Below are positions 16,748 through 25,086 of a DNA stretch of 50,823 nt, one piece after another. The stretch comes from JAGVYE01 sp964502785. GTDB lineage: Archaea; Nanobdellota; Nanobdellia; Woesearchaeales; GW2011-AR9. Position 1 is the stretch's first letter. The number at the start of each line of letters is the position of its first letter. The stretch lies in NCBI GenBank assembly GCA_964502785.1, contig CAZCXW010000003.1, positions 1 through 50,823 on the forward strand. The letters are read 5' to 3'. The notes under the pieces were generated by a model. It had not been told where the DNA came from, ran no database searches, and was given only the letters and a program-made list of their open reading frames with translations. The translations under genes and the position numbers were made by a program.

Positions 16748-18406
16748 ATGAATAAAATGAAAGCAGCAGATTTATTTGTGAAATGCTTGGAAGAAGAAAG
16801 GGTAGAATACATCTTTGCTGTTCCTGGCGAAGAAAATCTTCACCTTCTAGAAAGCTTGCGAAAATCAAAAATTAAAGTGATTGTGAATCGTCATGAACAA
16901 GCTGCTGCGTTTATGGCCGCTACGTATGGCAGACTTACGGGAAAAGTAGGAGTCTGCATGTCAACTCTCGGTCCAGGCGCAACAAACCTCGTGACGGGCA
17001 TTGCTCATGCCCAATTAGGAGGTATGCCTCTTCTCGCGATCACGGGGCAAAAAGGAATCAGAGAAAGCTGGCAGGCAAATTTTCAGGTCATTGATGTTGT
17101 GAACATGATGAAACCGTTAACAAAAATGGCGATTCAACTCCAAGGTCCGAAAAGAATCCCAAAAGAAGTGCGGGAAATGTTCAAAGTCGCAACTACGGAA
17201 AGGCAGGGAGCCTGTCATGTAGAATTTCCCGAAGATATCGCCCATGAAGACATTGCAAATTCATTAAAACCACTGCCCGCCATAAAAGTGCGCCGCCCTG
17301 TTGCTGATGCAAAAGGAGTGCATCTTGCGGCAGAAAAAATCAAACTCGCAAAAAGCCCTATTATTATTGTATCCAGCCGAACGCAGCGCACAACCGTAAG
17401 CAAAGCCATTAAAAAATTCTGCAGCGCAACGAATATTTATGTTATTCATACTCAGCTCGGAAAAGGCGTTCTTGGTGATGACCATAAAAATTCTCTGTAT
17501 ACATTTGGCGCACATCGAAGAGATTATGTCCATTGCGCGGTGGACAGGGCAGATTTAATTATCACTATTGGTTATTCCCCTATAGAACATCCTCCTTACG
17601 TTTGGAATGCACAAAATCAGAAAGATATTTTGCATATTGATTTCAACCCCTCTGAGACAGATGTGTATTATAATCCCAGTTTAGAACTAATAGGAGACAT
17701 TGCAACTTCATTAAATATGCTGCGCAATACACTACAAGGATATAATCATAACGGAGAATATGAAGAGAAAATTAAAAAAAATCTCGAAAAAAAATTATTT
17801 GTGGAAGGCGCTGATGATCTTTCTTTTCCTCTGAAACCACGCCGCATTGTTGCTGATGTTCGTAAAGTTCTGGGGAAAAAAGATTTCTGCTGCCTGGATA
17901 ACGGCATTTACAAATTATGGTTCTCTCGTCATTACAAAACGTATGAATTTGGCACTTTTCTATTAGATAACACGTTAGCCACGATGGGCGCAGGCCTTCC
18001 CAGCGCAATGACAGCAAAACTCGTTCATCCTGACAGAAGAGTCCTGGCCGTGGTCGGCGACGGCGGCTTTATGATGAACTCGCAAGAATTAGAAACAGCC
18101 GTCCGCTTAAAATTAAATGTAGTCGTTCTTATTCTCAACGATAACGCTTTTGGTTTCATTAAATGGAAACAACAAGCTTATGGCTACAAAGAATTCGGTT
18201 TAGATTATGGCAATCCTGACTTTGTAAAATATGCGGAAAGTTATGGAGCTAAAGGATTTAAAGTTAAAAAAGCAGCAGATCTCGAGCCACTGCTTACCAA
18301 AGCTTTCCAAGAAAAAGGCCCAGTTTTAATTGAATGCCCCATTGATTATTCTGAAAATGTAAAAGTATGGAACGAAGAGTTGGCAAACTTAAAGTGTGAT
18401 TTTTAG
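16748..18406 (+). CDS. Acetolactate synthase-like ThDP-dependent enzyme
   Basis: The three-domain ThDP fold is complete: the catalytic Glu region (VIVNRHEQAAAFMAATYGRLTG), a central domain, and the ThDP/Mg motif GDGGFMMNSQELETAVRLKLNVVVLILND near the C-terminus. It most resembles acetolactate synthase of the AlsS/large-subunit type, making acetolactate from pyruvate. No regulatory small subunit is nearby. Starts at 16748 or 16757 are preferred over the upstream GTG (16727) and ATG (16733), which would overlap the ALDH gene. The stop codon is TAG. Confidence 0.9.
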   Translation: MNKMKAADLFVKCLEEERVEYIFAVPGEENLHLLESLRKSKIKVIVNRHEQAAAFMAATYGRLTGKVGVCMSTLGPGATNLVTGIAHAQLGGMPLLAITGQKGIRESWQANFQVIDVVNMMKPLTKMAIQLQGPKRIPKEVREMFKVATTERQGACHVEFPEDIAHEDIANSLKPLPAIKVRRPVADAKGVHLAAEKIKLAKSPIIIVSSRTQRTTVSKAIKKFCSATNIYVIHTQLGKGVLGDDHKNSLYTFGAHRRDYVHCAVDRADLIITIGYSPIEHPPYVWNAQNQKDILHIDFNPSETDVYYNPSLELIGDIATSLNMLRNTLQGYNHNGEYEEKIKKNLEKKLFVEGADDLSFPLKPRRIVADVRKVLGKKDFCCLDNGIYKLWFSRHYKTYEFGTFLLDNTLATMGAGLPSAMTAKLVHPDRRVLAVVGDGGFMMNSQELETAVRLKLNVVVLILNDNAFGFIKWKQQAYGYKEFGLDYGNPDFVKYAESYGAKGFKVKKAADLEPLLTKAFQEKGPVLIECPIDYSENVKVWNEELANLKCDF

Positions 18407-18478
18407 AAGCAGAATATTTGCACTTAAAGAAAAAGTTCCCTCCAACGCTTTAAGAATATTTTTTCCTTTTCAGATTTT

Positions 18479-19681
18479 GTGGTTCTAGACATCCGCGTTG
18501 ATAAAGAACATTTCGAACGGAAAATCCGCAGGTTAAAAGAAGAGGGGATGGATAAATATTTCAGTTCTGAAACGACGCTCCTGCCACAGCCCAACGGCAA
18601 AGTTCTGCGCATTCCCATCAGAAGACTGGAGATTCCTAAATTTATCTTTGGGGAGGAAGATGCTGATACCGTAGGGCAAGGTGATGGAGAAGTAGGAGAT
18701 CCGCTTCCTTGGCTCGATGAAAAGGAAAATCCTTACCATTCCGGAAGTGGAACCGGAGAACACTCTTTTGCCGAACTTTCCATAGAAGAAGCAGTTGACA
18801 TTCTTGGGAAGAAATTAGAGCTGCCAAACTTGCTTGAAAAATTTAGCGGTGAGATTTCATTAAAATTGAAGAACCGTTACAAAAGCATTCAACAAATAGG
18901 GCCGCACTCACTGCGCCATCCAAAAAGGACGTTCAAAAAAGCTCTGCAGAGAACGATTGCTTCAGGAACTTACAACCCGGACGAGCCTCTCGTTATTCCC
19001 AGAAAATCAGATGAACGGTTTAAGGCCCCGATCGAAGAACAAGATCCGACCACAAAAGCGGCGATTATTTACATCTTAGACTCTTCTTATTCGATGATTA
19101 ATGTTCTTGAATTTTTACAAAATGTTGGCTGGTGGACAGACACCTGGATTAGAAAACATTACGACCATGTTGACGCGAGGTATATCCATTACGACGACCA
19201 AGCCTACGAAGTAACACGAGATGAAGTTTATGCCATTGGTGCCGGATATGGAACTAATATGAACGCAGGATTATCACTAGCAGCAACAATCGCCAGGCAT
19301 GATTATCCTGCATCGGAATACAATCTGTACTTAATCCATTTCACTGACGGCGATTATTCGGAACTGGGCGGTCTTACGGAAAAAGAGCTAGAAGAATTTC
19401 GAAAAATGGCAGAAGAAGAGCCAGAAATATTTGGCGATGAGAATTTATTAGAAATAGGAAATCCACTTACTGATTATTTGATTCATCGCTGTAATGGAAT
19501 ATTCGTTGTGGAAGCAGGAGCAGGGTATGAAGAAAATTACAGCGGCCTTCTGGAAAAAATGGTTGGCGCCGATCCCAGCCTTGATAAAAAACTGCGGTTT
19601 GTTTCATACACAGAAGATGAAATAGGATCAGGACAGGGAGAAAAAATAAAAGAAACGTTAGTGCACTTATTTAAGTCATGA
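18479..19681 (+). CDS. DUF444 (YeaH/YhbH) family protein
   Basis: A 400-residue protein with GTG start. The N-terminal half has the family hallmark VGQGDGEVGDPLPW (about 66-79). The C-terminal half is a von Willebrand A-like fold whose MIDAS motif DSSYSM (about 200) and HFTDGD (about 291) are visible. In bacteria DUF444 proteins are co-encoded with PrkA kinase and SpoVR; neither is in this window. The precise role is unknown. The stop codon overlaps the left end of a large palindromic element. Confidence 0.88.
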   Translation: MVLDIRVDKEHFERKIRRLKEEGMDKYFSSETTLLPQPNGKVLRIPIRRLEIPKFIFGEEDADTVGQGDGEVGDPLPWLDEKENPYHSGSGTGEHSFAELSIEEAVDILGKKLELPNLLEKFSGEISLKLKNRYKSIQQIGPHSLRHPKRTFKKALQRTIASGTYNPDEPLVIPRKSDERFKAPIEEQDPTTKAAIIYILDSSYSMINVLEFLQNVGWWTDTWIRKHYDHVDARYIHYDDQAYEVTRDEVYAIGAGYGTNMNAGLSLAATIARHDYPASEYNLYLIHFTDGDYSELGGLTEKELEEFRKMAEEEPEIFGDENLLEIGNPLTDYLIHRCNGIFVVEAGAGYEENYSGLLEKMVGADPSLDKKLRFVSYTEDEIGSGQGEKIKETLVHLFKS

Positions 19682-19761
19682 GAAATTCGCCGAAAGCGTC
19701 TCACCCCGCCATAAATGGGCGGGGCTTGAACAGAGACGCTTTCTTCGATAGGCGAATTTCT
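19681..19761. repeat. Nested palindromic element A
   Basis: Three inverted repeats nested around one centre: AGAAATTCGCC (19681-19691)/GGCGAATTTCT (19751-19761); GAAAGCGTCTC (19692-19702)/GAGACGCTTTC (19733-19743); CCCCGCC (19704-19710)/GGCGGGG (19718-19724). The two outer arms match perfectly. It begins on the last base of the DUF444 stop codon and may act as its terminator. The shape (GC hairpin followed by CTT, inside a palindrome) recalls ends of IS200/IS605 elements, but no transposase is present. Confidence 0.85.
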
Positions 19762-19764
19762 GTG

Positions 19765-19829
19765 ACACAAGAAATCAGAAAGCCATTCATCCCTGCGCTA
19801 AAGCACAGGGCTTTCTGGTTTCTTTGTGT
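19765..19829. repeat. Nested palindromic element B
   Basis: ACACAAGAAATCAGAAAGCC (19765-19784) pairs with the stretch 19809-19829 (starting GGCTTTCTGG). Inside is the hairpin CCCTG-CGCTAAAGCA-CAGGG (19791-19810). It follows element A by three bases. A half copy lies at 9400-9438 in the opposite orientation, which shows that it is a dispersed family. Confidence 0.85.
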
Positions 19830-19892
19830 AAGATTTATAACATTGAGACAACATACACCCTAATTATTGAAATCACAGATGAATAATCTTTT

Positions 19893-20141
19893 ATGGACAC
19901 CCAACAAGAAATCAATTCCATCAAAGAACGCAATAAAAAGGTAGAGACAGACAAAGCATGGGAAACGAGTCTCACACGAAAAATTATTATTGCTATTCTT
20001 ACGTATATTGTCATTGTAATTTTCTTCTACACCGCAAACTTGCCTAAACCGTGGATTAATTCTATTGTGCCAACTGTTGGTTTTGTTCTTTCAACGTTAT
20101 CTTTACCACTGTTCAAAAAAATGTGGATAAAATTGAAGTAG
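19893..20141 (+). CDS. Small membrane protein with two predicted helices, 82 aa
   Basis: Not recognised. A charged N-terminus (about 1-25) is followed by a hydrophobic helix (IIIAILTYIVIVIFFYTA, about 30-47), a short loop with Pro-Trp and a second helix (about 55-73) ending in a basic tail. Topology is probably hairpin with both ends in the cytoplasm. No partner gene is obvious. The stop is TAG. Confidence 0.55.
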   Translation: MDTQQEINSIKERNKKVETDKAWETSLTRKIIIAILTYIVIVIFFYTANLPKPWINSIVPTVGFVLSTLSLPLFKKMWIKLK

Positions 20142-20153
20142 AAAGAATAAAGA

Positions 20154-20498
20154 TTATTTTCCTTCTAGAGCCTTCAGAATATCATTACAAAAACGTTCCG
20201 TATTTTCAAGATTTATACGCACTTTATCGATAGGAGTTGCTATCCCACCAGTTTGTATTAAAGCAGGAAATCCTAGGTTTTGAGGAGTATTTTTCCATAC
20301 AGCTTGTTCTGCAGCCATATCTCGAAGCGAAATCAATGCCCCGATTGCTTTTTCCTTTGACAAGTTATTAATTTGACATACTAAACTATTCATGTCCATA
20401 ACCGCATATTTCGGTCTTTCTACTGGATTAGATGATTTATAGATACCACATTCAACACCATCAAACCATACTGCAACACCATGAATCTTATATTCCAT
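20154..20498 (-). CDS. Hypothetical protein, 114 aa
   Basis: Not recognised. Soluble, with a beta-like N-terminus (MEYKIHGVAVWFDGVECGIY) and helical remainder. It is 31 bp downstream of the NDH-2-like gene on the same strand and may be co-transcribed with it. No catalytic motif is visible. Confidence 0.5.
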   Translation of the reverse strand: MEYKIHGVAVWFDGVECGIYKSSNPVERPKYAVMDMNSLVCQINNLSKEKAIGALISLRDMAAEQAVWKNTPQNLGFPALIQTGGIATPIDKVRINLENTERFCNDILKALEGK

Positions 20499-20529
20499 CC
20501 ATAAGAAAAAGAAAAGATTATTTATAAAA

Positions 20530-21561
20530 TTATTTATATTTTCTCATCGTTTTCCATTCGATAGCCGTTTTCATTAAGCTTGGGATGAACCCAGTTAATA
20601 CAAAATTCTTGTACAATAAAATCCCATCTTTTTTCCCTAAGCTGATAACCATTGGTTTTACAGCGGAAGAATAATGTAATAAAGGCTTTCCCTTTTCCAA
20701 GCGAAAAATATTCTTAACAACAACCCGAGCTTGTTTCTCTGCGCTCTGCGCCGTTTTTTCTTCGGGCATATTGTTTATATCGCCGGCAGCGAAAATGGTT
20801 GGAGAGTTAAGTACCTGAAGATGCTCATTAAAAAAAAAAAAATGTTTAGCATCAAGTTGAGCCGCATAATGTTTTTCTAGAAATTCGTAATTTGGTCTGA
20901 TTCCTGTGCAAAGAAAAACTAATTCTGAAGAAAAAGACTTGCCAGTTTCAGTCCTATAATACCCTTTTTGATGATTTATGATACGTTCATTAAAAACTAT
21001 CGTAACACCCTTTTCCTCCAGCCATTTTCTAGCATATTCTCTGGCTTTAGGAGGAGTCCGTTCCATTAATTCCTCTTTGGCATGGACAAGAGTAAGCTTC
21101 TTTTCAGGAAAAGCTGCAATAATTTCGGCTGCTAACTCCACACCAACGATGCCGCCTCCAATGATCAGTACGTTTTGTGCTTTTCGCAATTTTTCTGCAT
21201 ACTGCGTAAGCTCTTTTGATCTGCCAGCAATGACCATCTCCGCTTCTTTGATAGGAGATTCGTAACGGGAACCAGAAGCAATAACAAGATAATCGTAAGG
21301 AAACACCTGAGAAGCGGTATAAACCTCTTTTTCATCAATATCTATTACATGCCCTTGCACTATCTGTGTTTTCTTTAAATATTGTAAATGCCGCACTTGG
21401 ATTTTCTCCGCATGTTGTGGTTCGACTAATGTTCTCAGGACAGAAGGAGTAAATTCAAAATAATCCTTCAGATCTATCAACGTTACATTAAAATCTTTTT
21501 CAAGTAGCTCTGCTGCCAAAGCACCCGCAAAACCACCACCGATTATGACTGCATTCTTCAT
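20530..21561 (-). CDS. NDH-2-like FAD/NAD(P)H oxidoreductase
   Basis: A pyridine nucleotide-disulfide oxidoreductase fold of 343 residues. FAD motif VIIGGGFAGALAAELL at the N-terminus, NAD(P) motif VLIIGGGIVGVELAAEII (about 131-148) and the second FAD motif FAAGDINNMP (about 258). It lacks a redox-active CxxC and a clear C-terminal membrane helix. It best matches single-subunit NADH:quinone oxidoreductase/AIF-like proteins. The electron acceptor is uncertain in an archaeon of this type. Confidence 0.85.
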   Translation of the reverse strand: MKNAVIIGGGFAGALAAELLEKDFNVTLIDLKDYFEFTPSVLRTLVEPQHAEKIQVRHLQYLKKTQIVQGHVIDIDEKEVYTASQVFPYDYLVIASGSRYESPIKEAEMVIAGRSKELTQYAEKLRKAQNVLIIGGGIVGVELAAEIIAAFPEKKLTLVHAKEELMERTPPKAREYARKWLEEKGVTIVFNERIINHQKGYYRTETGKSFSSELVFLCTGIRPNYEFLEKHYAAQLDAKHFFFFNEHLQVLNSPTIFAAGDINNMPEEKTAQSAEKQARVVVKNIFRLEKGKPLLHYSSAVKPMVISLGKKDGILLYKNFVLTGFIPSLMKTAIEWKTMRKYK

Positions 21562-21697
21562 TAAGAACCCTATTACATCACACTCTTTTTATGCTTTACC
21601 GTAAGCAGCTACATTATTCTTTATCAATAGCTAAAGCTCCTGTCCACTCAAATAGATACTAATAAGAACGAGAAGCCGCAGGCTTTTTCCCATTAAT

Positions 21698-21988
21698 TTA
21701 AACCTCATCTTCCGTAAATTCTTTAAAGATTGCTTCATAACTTTCCGCTCCTCTCTCATCTATAGAGCGATAATATTTATTTAATTGTTTAAATTCTTCA
21801 TATCCAATACCAAGAGGAACATAATTAAGAATCTCATCCAATTGATGTTCAATGATTTTTGGATCATCTATTCCTTCTCTTACAATGAGAGAAATGCTTT
21901 TATGTATACGGGGAAGTTGATCCTTAGCAAGAGTTAATGCGGAATTAATAAGATCATAGAGAGGGTCTTTTGCCATTTGTAGCCTCAT
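21698..21988 (-). CDS. Hypothetical protein, 96 aa
   Basis: Not recognised. The open frame extends to 22156, but that would overlap the start of the VKOR gene, and the upstream part reads as poor protein. I place the start at MRLQMAKDP (21988), or at 21976. It is a soluble helical protein (LINSALTLAKDQLPRIHKSI) with an acidic C-terminus. Confidence 0.5.
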   Translation of the reverse strand: MRLQMAKDPLYDLINSALTLAKDQLPRIHKSISLIVREGIDDPKIIEHQLDEILNYVPLGIGYEEFKQLNKYYRSIDERGAESYEAIFKEFTEDEV

Positions 21989-22076
21989 AGCACAGCATTG
22001 ATTAACAGTTCTCCTTAGAATTTTATCTTTATGCAAGCCGATACTTTTTTTAAATACTCTCTTATTTCTTATTAAA

Positions 22077-22550
22077 ATGACTATCTCCGAGAGAAATAGA
22101 AAGATACTCTTTATTATTATACTTATTCTTAGTATCTTAGGTTTAGGTTTTGCCATCTACCAAAGTTACGAACATTATTTCCTTACAGAAAGCGGTTGTG
22201 ACTTCAGCAAAACCATCTCTTGCTCCATTGTCACCCAATCTTCATATGGTGAATTCCCGCAGAACTCTGGCATTGCGGTAGCACTTTATGGCGTCGTGTG
22301 GTGGGGAATTCTTATACTTTTATTCTTAGGGAAACGTAAAATAAGAAACTGGGTAATATGGAGCTGGCTAACCATTGGCATTCTAAGCATAGCCTATTTG
22401 ATATTCATCGAACTCTATTTGTTGCCAAAAGACATTGGATTTATTGCCATCTGCCCTTTCTGCACCGTGCAGCATGCGCTGATTATCATACTGCTTGTTC
22501 TAAGCTTCTTTGTTTTGAGAGAAAAAGTCGGAAATCAAACTAATCTTTGA
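22077..22550 (+). CDS. Vitamin K epoxide reductase (VKOR) family protein
   Basis: An integral membrane quinone-linked enzyme that drives disulfide formation outside the cytoplasm. The 157 residues form four hydrophobic helices. The loop cysteine pair (SGCDFSKTISC) and the active CPFC near residue 130 are both present, with a conserved Ser/Trp-rich VALYGVVWWG helix. No fused thioredoxin domain and no DsbA-like partner lies nearby. The exported transglutaminase-like protein is a possible client. Confidence 0.9.
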   Translation: MTISERNRKILFIIILILSILGLGFAIYQSYEHYFLTESGCDFSKTISCSIVTQSSYGEFPQNSGIAVALYGVVWWGILILLFLGKRKIRNWVIWSWLTIGILSIAYLIFIELYLLPKDIGFIAICPFCTVQHALIIILLVLSFFVLREKVGNQTNL

Positions 22551-22630
22551 TTACCGCCCCTTGCAAAATCGTTGTAATAGAAATCTTTATTAATTTCTCA
22601 AAATACCTAGACTTCAAAGAGGTGAAATTC

Positions 22631-22693
22631 ATGGCTAAGAAAAAAGGGACAAAGAAAACAGGAAAGAAAGGGAAGACTTGCGAATATTGTTAA
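22631..22693 (+). CDS. 20-residue Lys-rich micro-protein ending CEYC
   Basis: A tiny ORF with a good ribosome site (AGAGGTGA, 22618-22625) five bases before ATG. The product is nine-tenths Lys/Gly/Thr followed by Cys-Glu-Tyr-Cys at the very end, a CxxC that could bind metal or be redox active. It lies downstream of the VKOR gene on the same strand, so a redox link is conceivable but unproven. Confidence 0.5.
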   Translation: MAKKKGTKKTGKKGKTCEYC

Positions 22694-22713
22694 AACATCC
22701 TCACAAACTCTGG

Positions 22714-23835
22714 TTACTTTGATTCCATAACCAGTTTAGCAGTATACATTCCATTGATGAACGCATCTTCGGTGCTGGGCACATCATGATCATTTGCCAA
22801 AAAGAGACGTAGCTCTGGATTTGGATTAATGTATTGATCACCAAGAAAAAATAAGGCTGGTTTCCACGTTTTCTGTGTAATAACTTCCCATCGTTTAAAA
22901 TATTTTTTTATGTTGCCTTTTCCGGAATAAAAATAAAGATATGTGCCGTCTGCTTCCCTGGATATGGCAGATCCTTCCTTAACAGAAAAAAAATTATAGC
23001 CTTTTACATCGTAAGGTTTCCTTATTTCTCCATTTAGATGATAAAAAGAAACATTAATGCCTTTTTTTATTTTCTGTGGGGTTATGAATTTATTAGTAAT
23101 ATTCATCGGCGTGGCTAACACTAACTTTCGGCACTTATACTTTTTATGGGACTTAGTTTTGAGCTCGAAATGATTGTTATAACGCGTAACTTGAATAACA
23201 GAATCTTTAATGATATCATTTTGAAATCCTTTCATTATTTTATAAAAAAACATCTTAAATGAATAACTCTGCACAATCAAAGGCAATAACGATCCCAGAA
23301 AGACCGCAGTGGATACTTTCCGTGGGTCGCAGAAAAACGAAGCAAATAAGAATTGTTCAAGATACTCAGCAACAAAAGATTCTAGACCGTTCTCTTTGAT
23401 ATAATCTCCCGCTTTTTGATGATAATATTTTTGAAGCAATGGATCCTGTTCAATCAGTTCCTGCCGCGAATGATTCTGCGAATTTTTTCTCAAGTTCAGA
23501 ACATGAAAACGAAAGACGTAAAGATCTTTCAATAGCCTTATTCCCGCAGGAATATGTTTTGCGAGCCTTAACGAAAACACGTGGTAATGTTCTTTTCCCT
23601 TATGGAGATGAGAATTGCTAAAATTAACTTTATTGACTTTCCGTAGATAAGGCAAGACATGATAACAGTCGTCAGTGACGTAATACGCCCCATAATTAAC
23701 TTCCCCATCGGGAGAAGTTTGAACCCGGCCGCCAATCTCCTCAGCAATAATTTTAAATTTTTTTCCATGCTCATGCAATCCCCTTGCGCATCCCAGACCT
23801 GCCATTCCCGCGCCAACAATAATAATATCTTCCAT
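22714..23835 (-). CDS. FAD-dependent amine oxidase-like flavoprotein
   Basis: About 373 residues from MEDIIIVGAGMAGLG (start 23835; a frame to 23925 would extend it without family support). The N-terminal dinucleotide-binding motif GAGMAGLGCARGL and the following GGRVQT motif are diagnostic of the amine oxidase/protoporphyrinogen oxidase superfamily. The C-terminal FAD segment (LFLANDHDVPSTEDAFINGMYTA) is present. The substrate cannot be assigned. Its upstream region is occupied by a large palindromic element. Confidence 0.82.
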   Translation of the reverse strand: MEDIIIVGAGMAGLGCARGLHEHGKKFKIIAEEIGGRVQTSPDGEVNYGAYYVTDDCYHVLPYLRKVNKVNFSNSHLHKGKEHYHVFSLRLAKHIPAGIRLLKDLYVFRFHVLNLRKNSQNHSRQELIEQDPLLQKYYHQKAGDYIKENGLESFVAEYLEQFLFASFFCDPRKVSTAVFLGSLLPLIVQSYSFKMFFYKIMKGFQNDIIKDSVIQVTRYNNHFELKTKSHKKYKCRKLVLATPMNITNKFITPQKIKKGINVSFYHLNGEIRKPYDVKGYNFFSVKEGSAISREADGTYLYFYSGKGNIKKYFKRWEVITQKTWKPALFFLGDQYINPNPELRLFLANDHDVPSTEDAFINGMYTAKLVMESK

Positions 23836-23927
23836 TTGAGATTTTATTCCTGCCTCTTTCTGGATGTTTATCCATAGAAGTAAAGAGTTCTTGCTCATAA
23901 ATTTATCTTTTTCACTCAAATCCACGA

Positions 23928-24088
23928 CGTTATTGAAAAGTGTGGGAGCATCAATTGCGAAGACCTATTTCTTTCACCTTCTGGCTGACAAGGGGGACTT
24001 GCCCCATCCGGGGAACGTCAGCCTTTGGTTACAGAAGCAAGGTCGTAGCCCGATGCTCCACGAACGAAGTGAGAACTTTTCAATAACG
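23928..24088. repeat. Nested palindromic element C, 161 bp
   Basis: Nested inverted repeats: CGTTATTGAAAAGT (23928-23941)/ACTTTTCAATAACG (24075-24088), perfect 14 bp; GGAGCATC (23945-23952)/GATGCTCC (24052-24059); GGCTGAC (23983-23989)/GTCAGCC (24017-24023); CCCC-ATCC-GGGG at the centre (24002-24013). The architecture matches elements A and B but the sequence is different. It fills most of the spacer between divergent flavoprotein and transketolase genes; I see no gene inside. Confidence 0.8.
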
Positions 24089-24141
24089 CCAAATCCACGC
24101 AACCTTTATTAAACTAAACAGTCTCCTAAACTAAAAAGAGG

Positions 24142-25086
24142 ATGAAACATCTTACTAAGTTAAAAGATTTAGAAATAATGTCCCTGATCATTCGGGAAGA
24201 TATTATCACCTCTCTAAAAGCAGCCGGCTCAGGACATTCTGCTGGACCTTTAGGCATGGCTGACATTTTTACAGCTCTTTATTTTAATGTTCTCAAACAT
24301 AATCCCAAAAAGCCGCAATGGGAAGGAAGGGATCGTCTCGTCCTTTCCAATGGTCATATTTGTCCTGTTTTATATGCAACAATGGCCAACGCAGGGTATT
24401 TTCCCAAAGAAGAATTGTTAACCTTGCGTAAATTAGGCACACGCCTGCAAGGACATCCCCATCGGAAAGCTTTGCCAGGACTTGAAACCACATCTGGCCC
24501 TCTCGGCAGCGGCTTAAGCCAAGCGGCAGGAATGGCCTACGGATTAAAGATAGACAAAAAGGAAAACAAGGTCTTCTGCCTCTGCAGCGACGGGGAACAT
24601 GATGAAGGAAACCATTGGGAAGCAGTACTTTTTGCCGCTAAAAATAAACTGGATAATTTGATTGTCATTACCGATCGAAATTATATTCAGATCGATGGGA
24701 ATACGGAAGATATCATGCCATTAGATCCTTTAGATGCAAAGTACAAAGCATTTAATTGGGATGTGATTACGATCGATGGAAATGATATGAATGCAATCAT
24801 CAGCACTTTACAAAAAGCCAGACAAAATGCAGGAAAGAAGAAGAAAAAGAAACCCCTGATGATTATCGCCAACACTATCCCTGGGAAAGGCGTAGATTTC
24901 ATGGAAAATGATTATCGCTGGCATGGCGCTCCACCGGGAAAGGTTGTAACAGAAAGGACCCCGCCAGCAGAAGAACAAGCGGATGTGGCTTTGGAAGAGC
25001 TTCACGCCCGGGAAGCGGAAGAGCGTGGAGATTGGTACATCAAACATCAAAAATTAAACCCAATCCACTTCAGAAAAACAAAATGA
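24142..25086 (+). CDS. tktA1: Transketolase, N-terminal subunit
   Basis: A 314-residue ThDP-binding half of a split transketolase, which moves two-carbon units between sugar phosphates. It has the GSGHSAGPLGMADIF start, LSNGHICPVLYA, a GSLGQG-like region (GPLGSGLSQAAG) and the ThDP/Mg motif SDGEHDEGNHWEA (about 149-161). Ribosome site AAAGAGG precedes ATG. It overlaps the next gene by ATGA, so the two subunits are translated in step. Archaea commonly split this enzyme. Confidence 0.95.
   Translation: MKHLTKLKDLEIMSLIIREDIITSLKAAGSGHSAGPLGMADIFTALYFNVLKHNPKKPQWEGRDRLVLSNGHICPVLYATMANAGYFPKEELLTLRKLGTRLQGHPHRKALPGLETTSGPLGSGLSQAAGMAYGLKIDKKENKVFCLCSDGEHDEGNHWEAVLFAAKNKLDNLIVITDRNYIQIDGNTEDIMPLDPLDAKYKAFNWDVITIDGNDMNAIISTLQKARQNAGKKKKKKPLMIIANTIPGKGVDFMENDYRWHGAPPGKVVTERTPPAEEQADVALEELHAREAEERGDWYIKHQKLNPIHFRKTK

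Noticed and set aside
19681..19829. Calling the palindromes a complete insertion sequence
   Set aside because: No transposase, TnpB or target duplication is visible; only structural resemblance.
20978..21265. A 95-codon plus-strand frame
   Set aside because: Antisense to the NDH-2-like flavoprotein, which has clear FAD and NAD motifs.
21673..21685. AAGCC-GCA-GGCTT hairpin followed by T residues as an intrinsic terminator
   Set aside because: The T tract follows on the plus strand, but both flanking genes run on the minus strand, so the orientation is wrong.
22077..22156. Long N-terminus of the 21698 gene overlapping VKOR
   Set aside because: It collides head-on with the well-supported VKOR start and has unlikely composition. 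An internal start is used.
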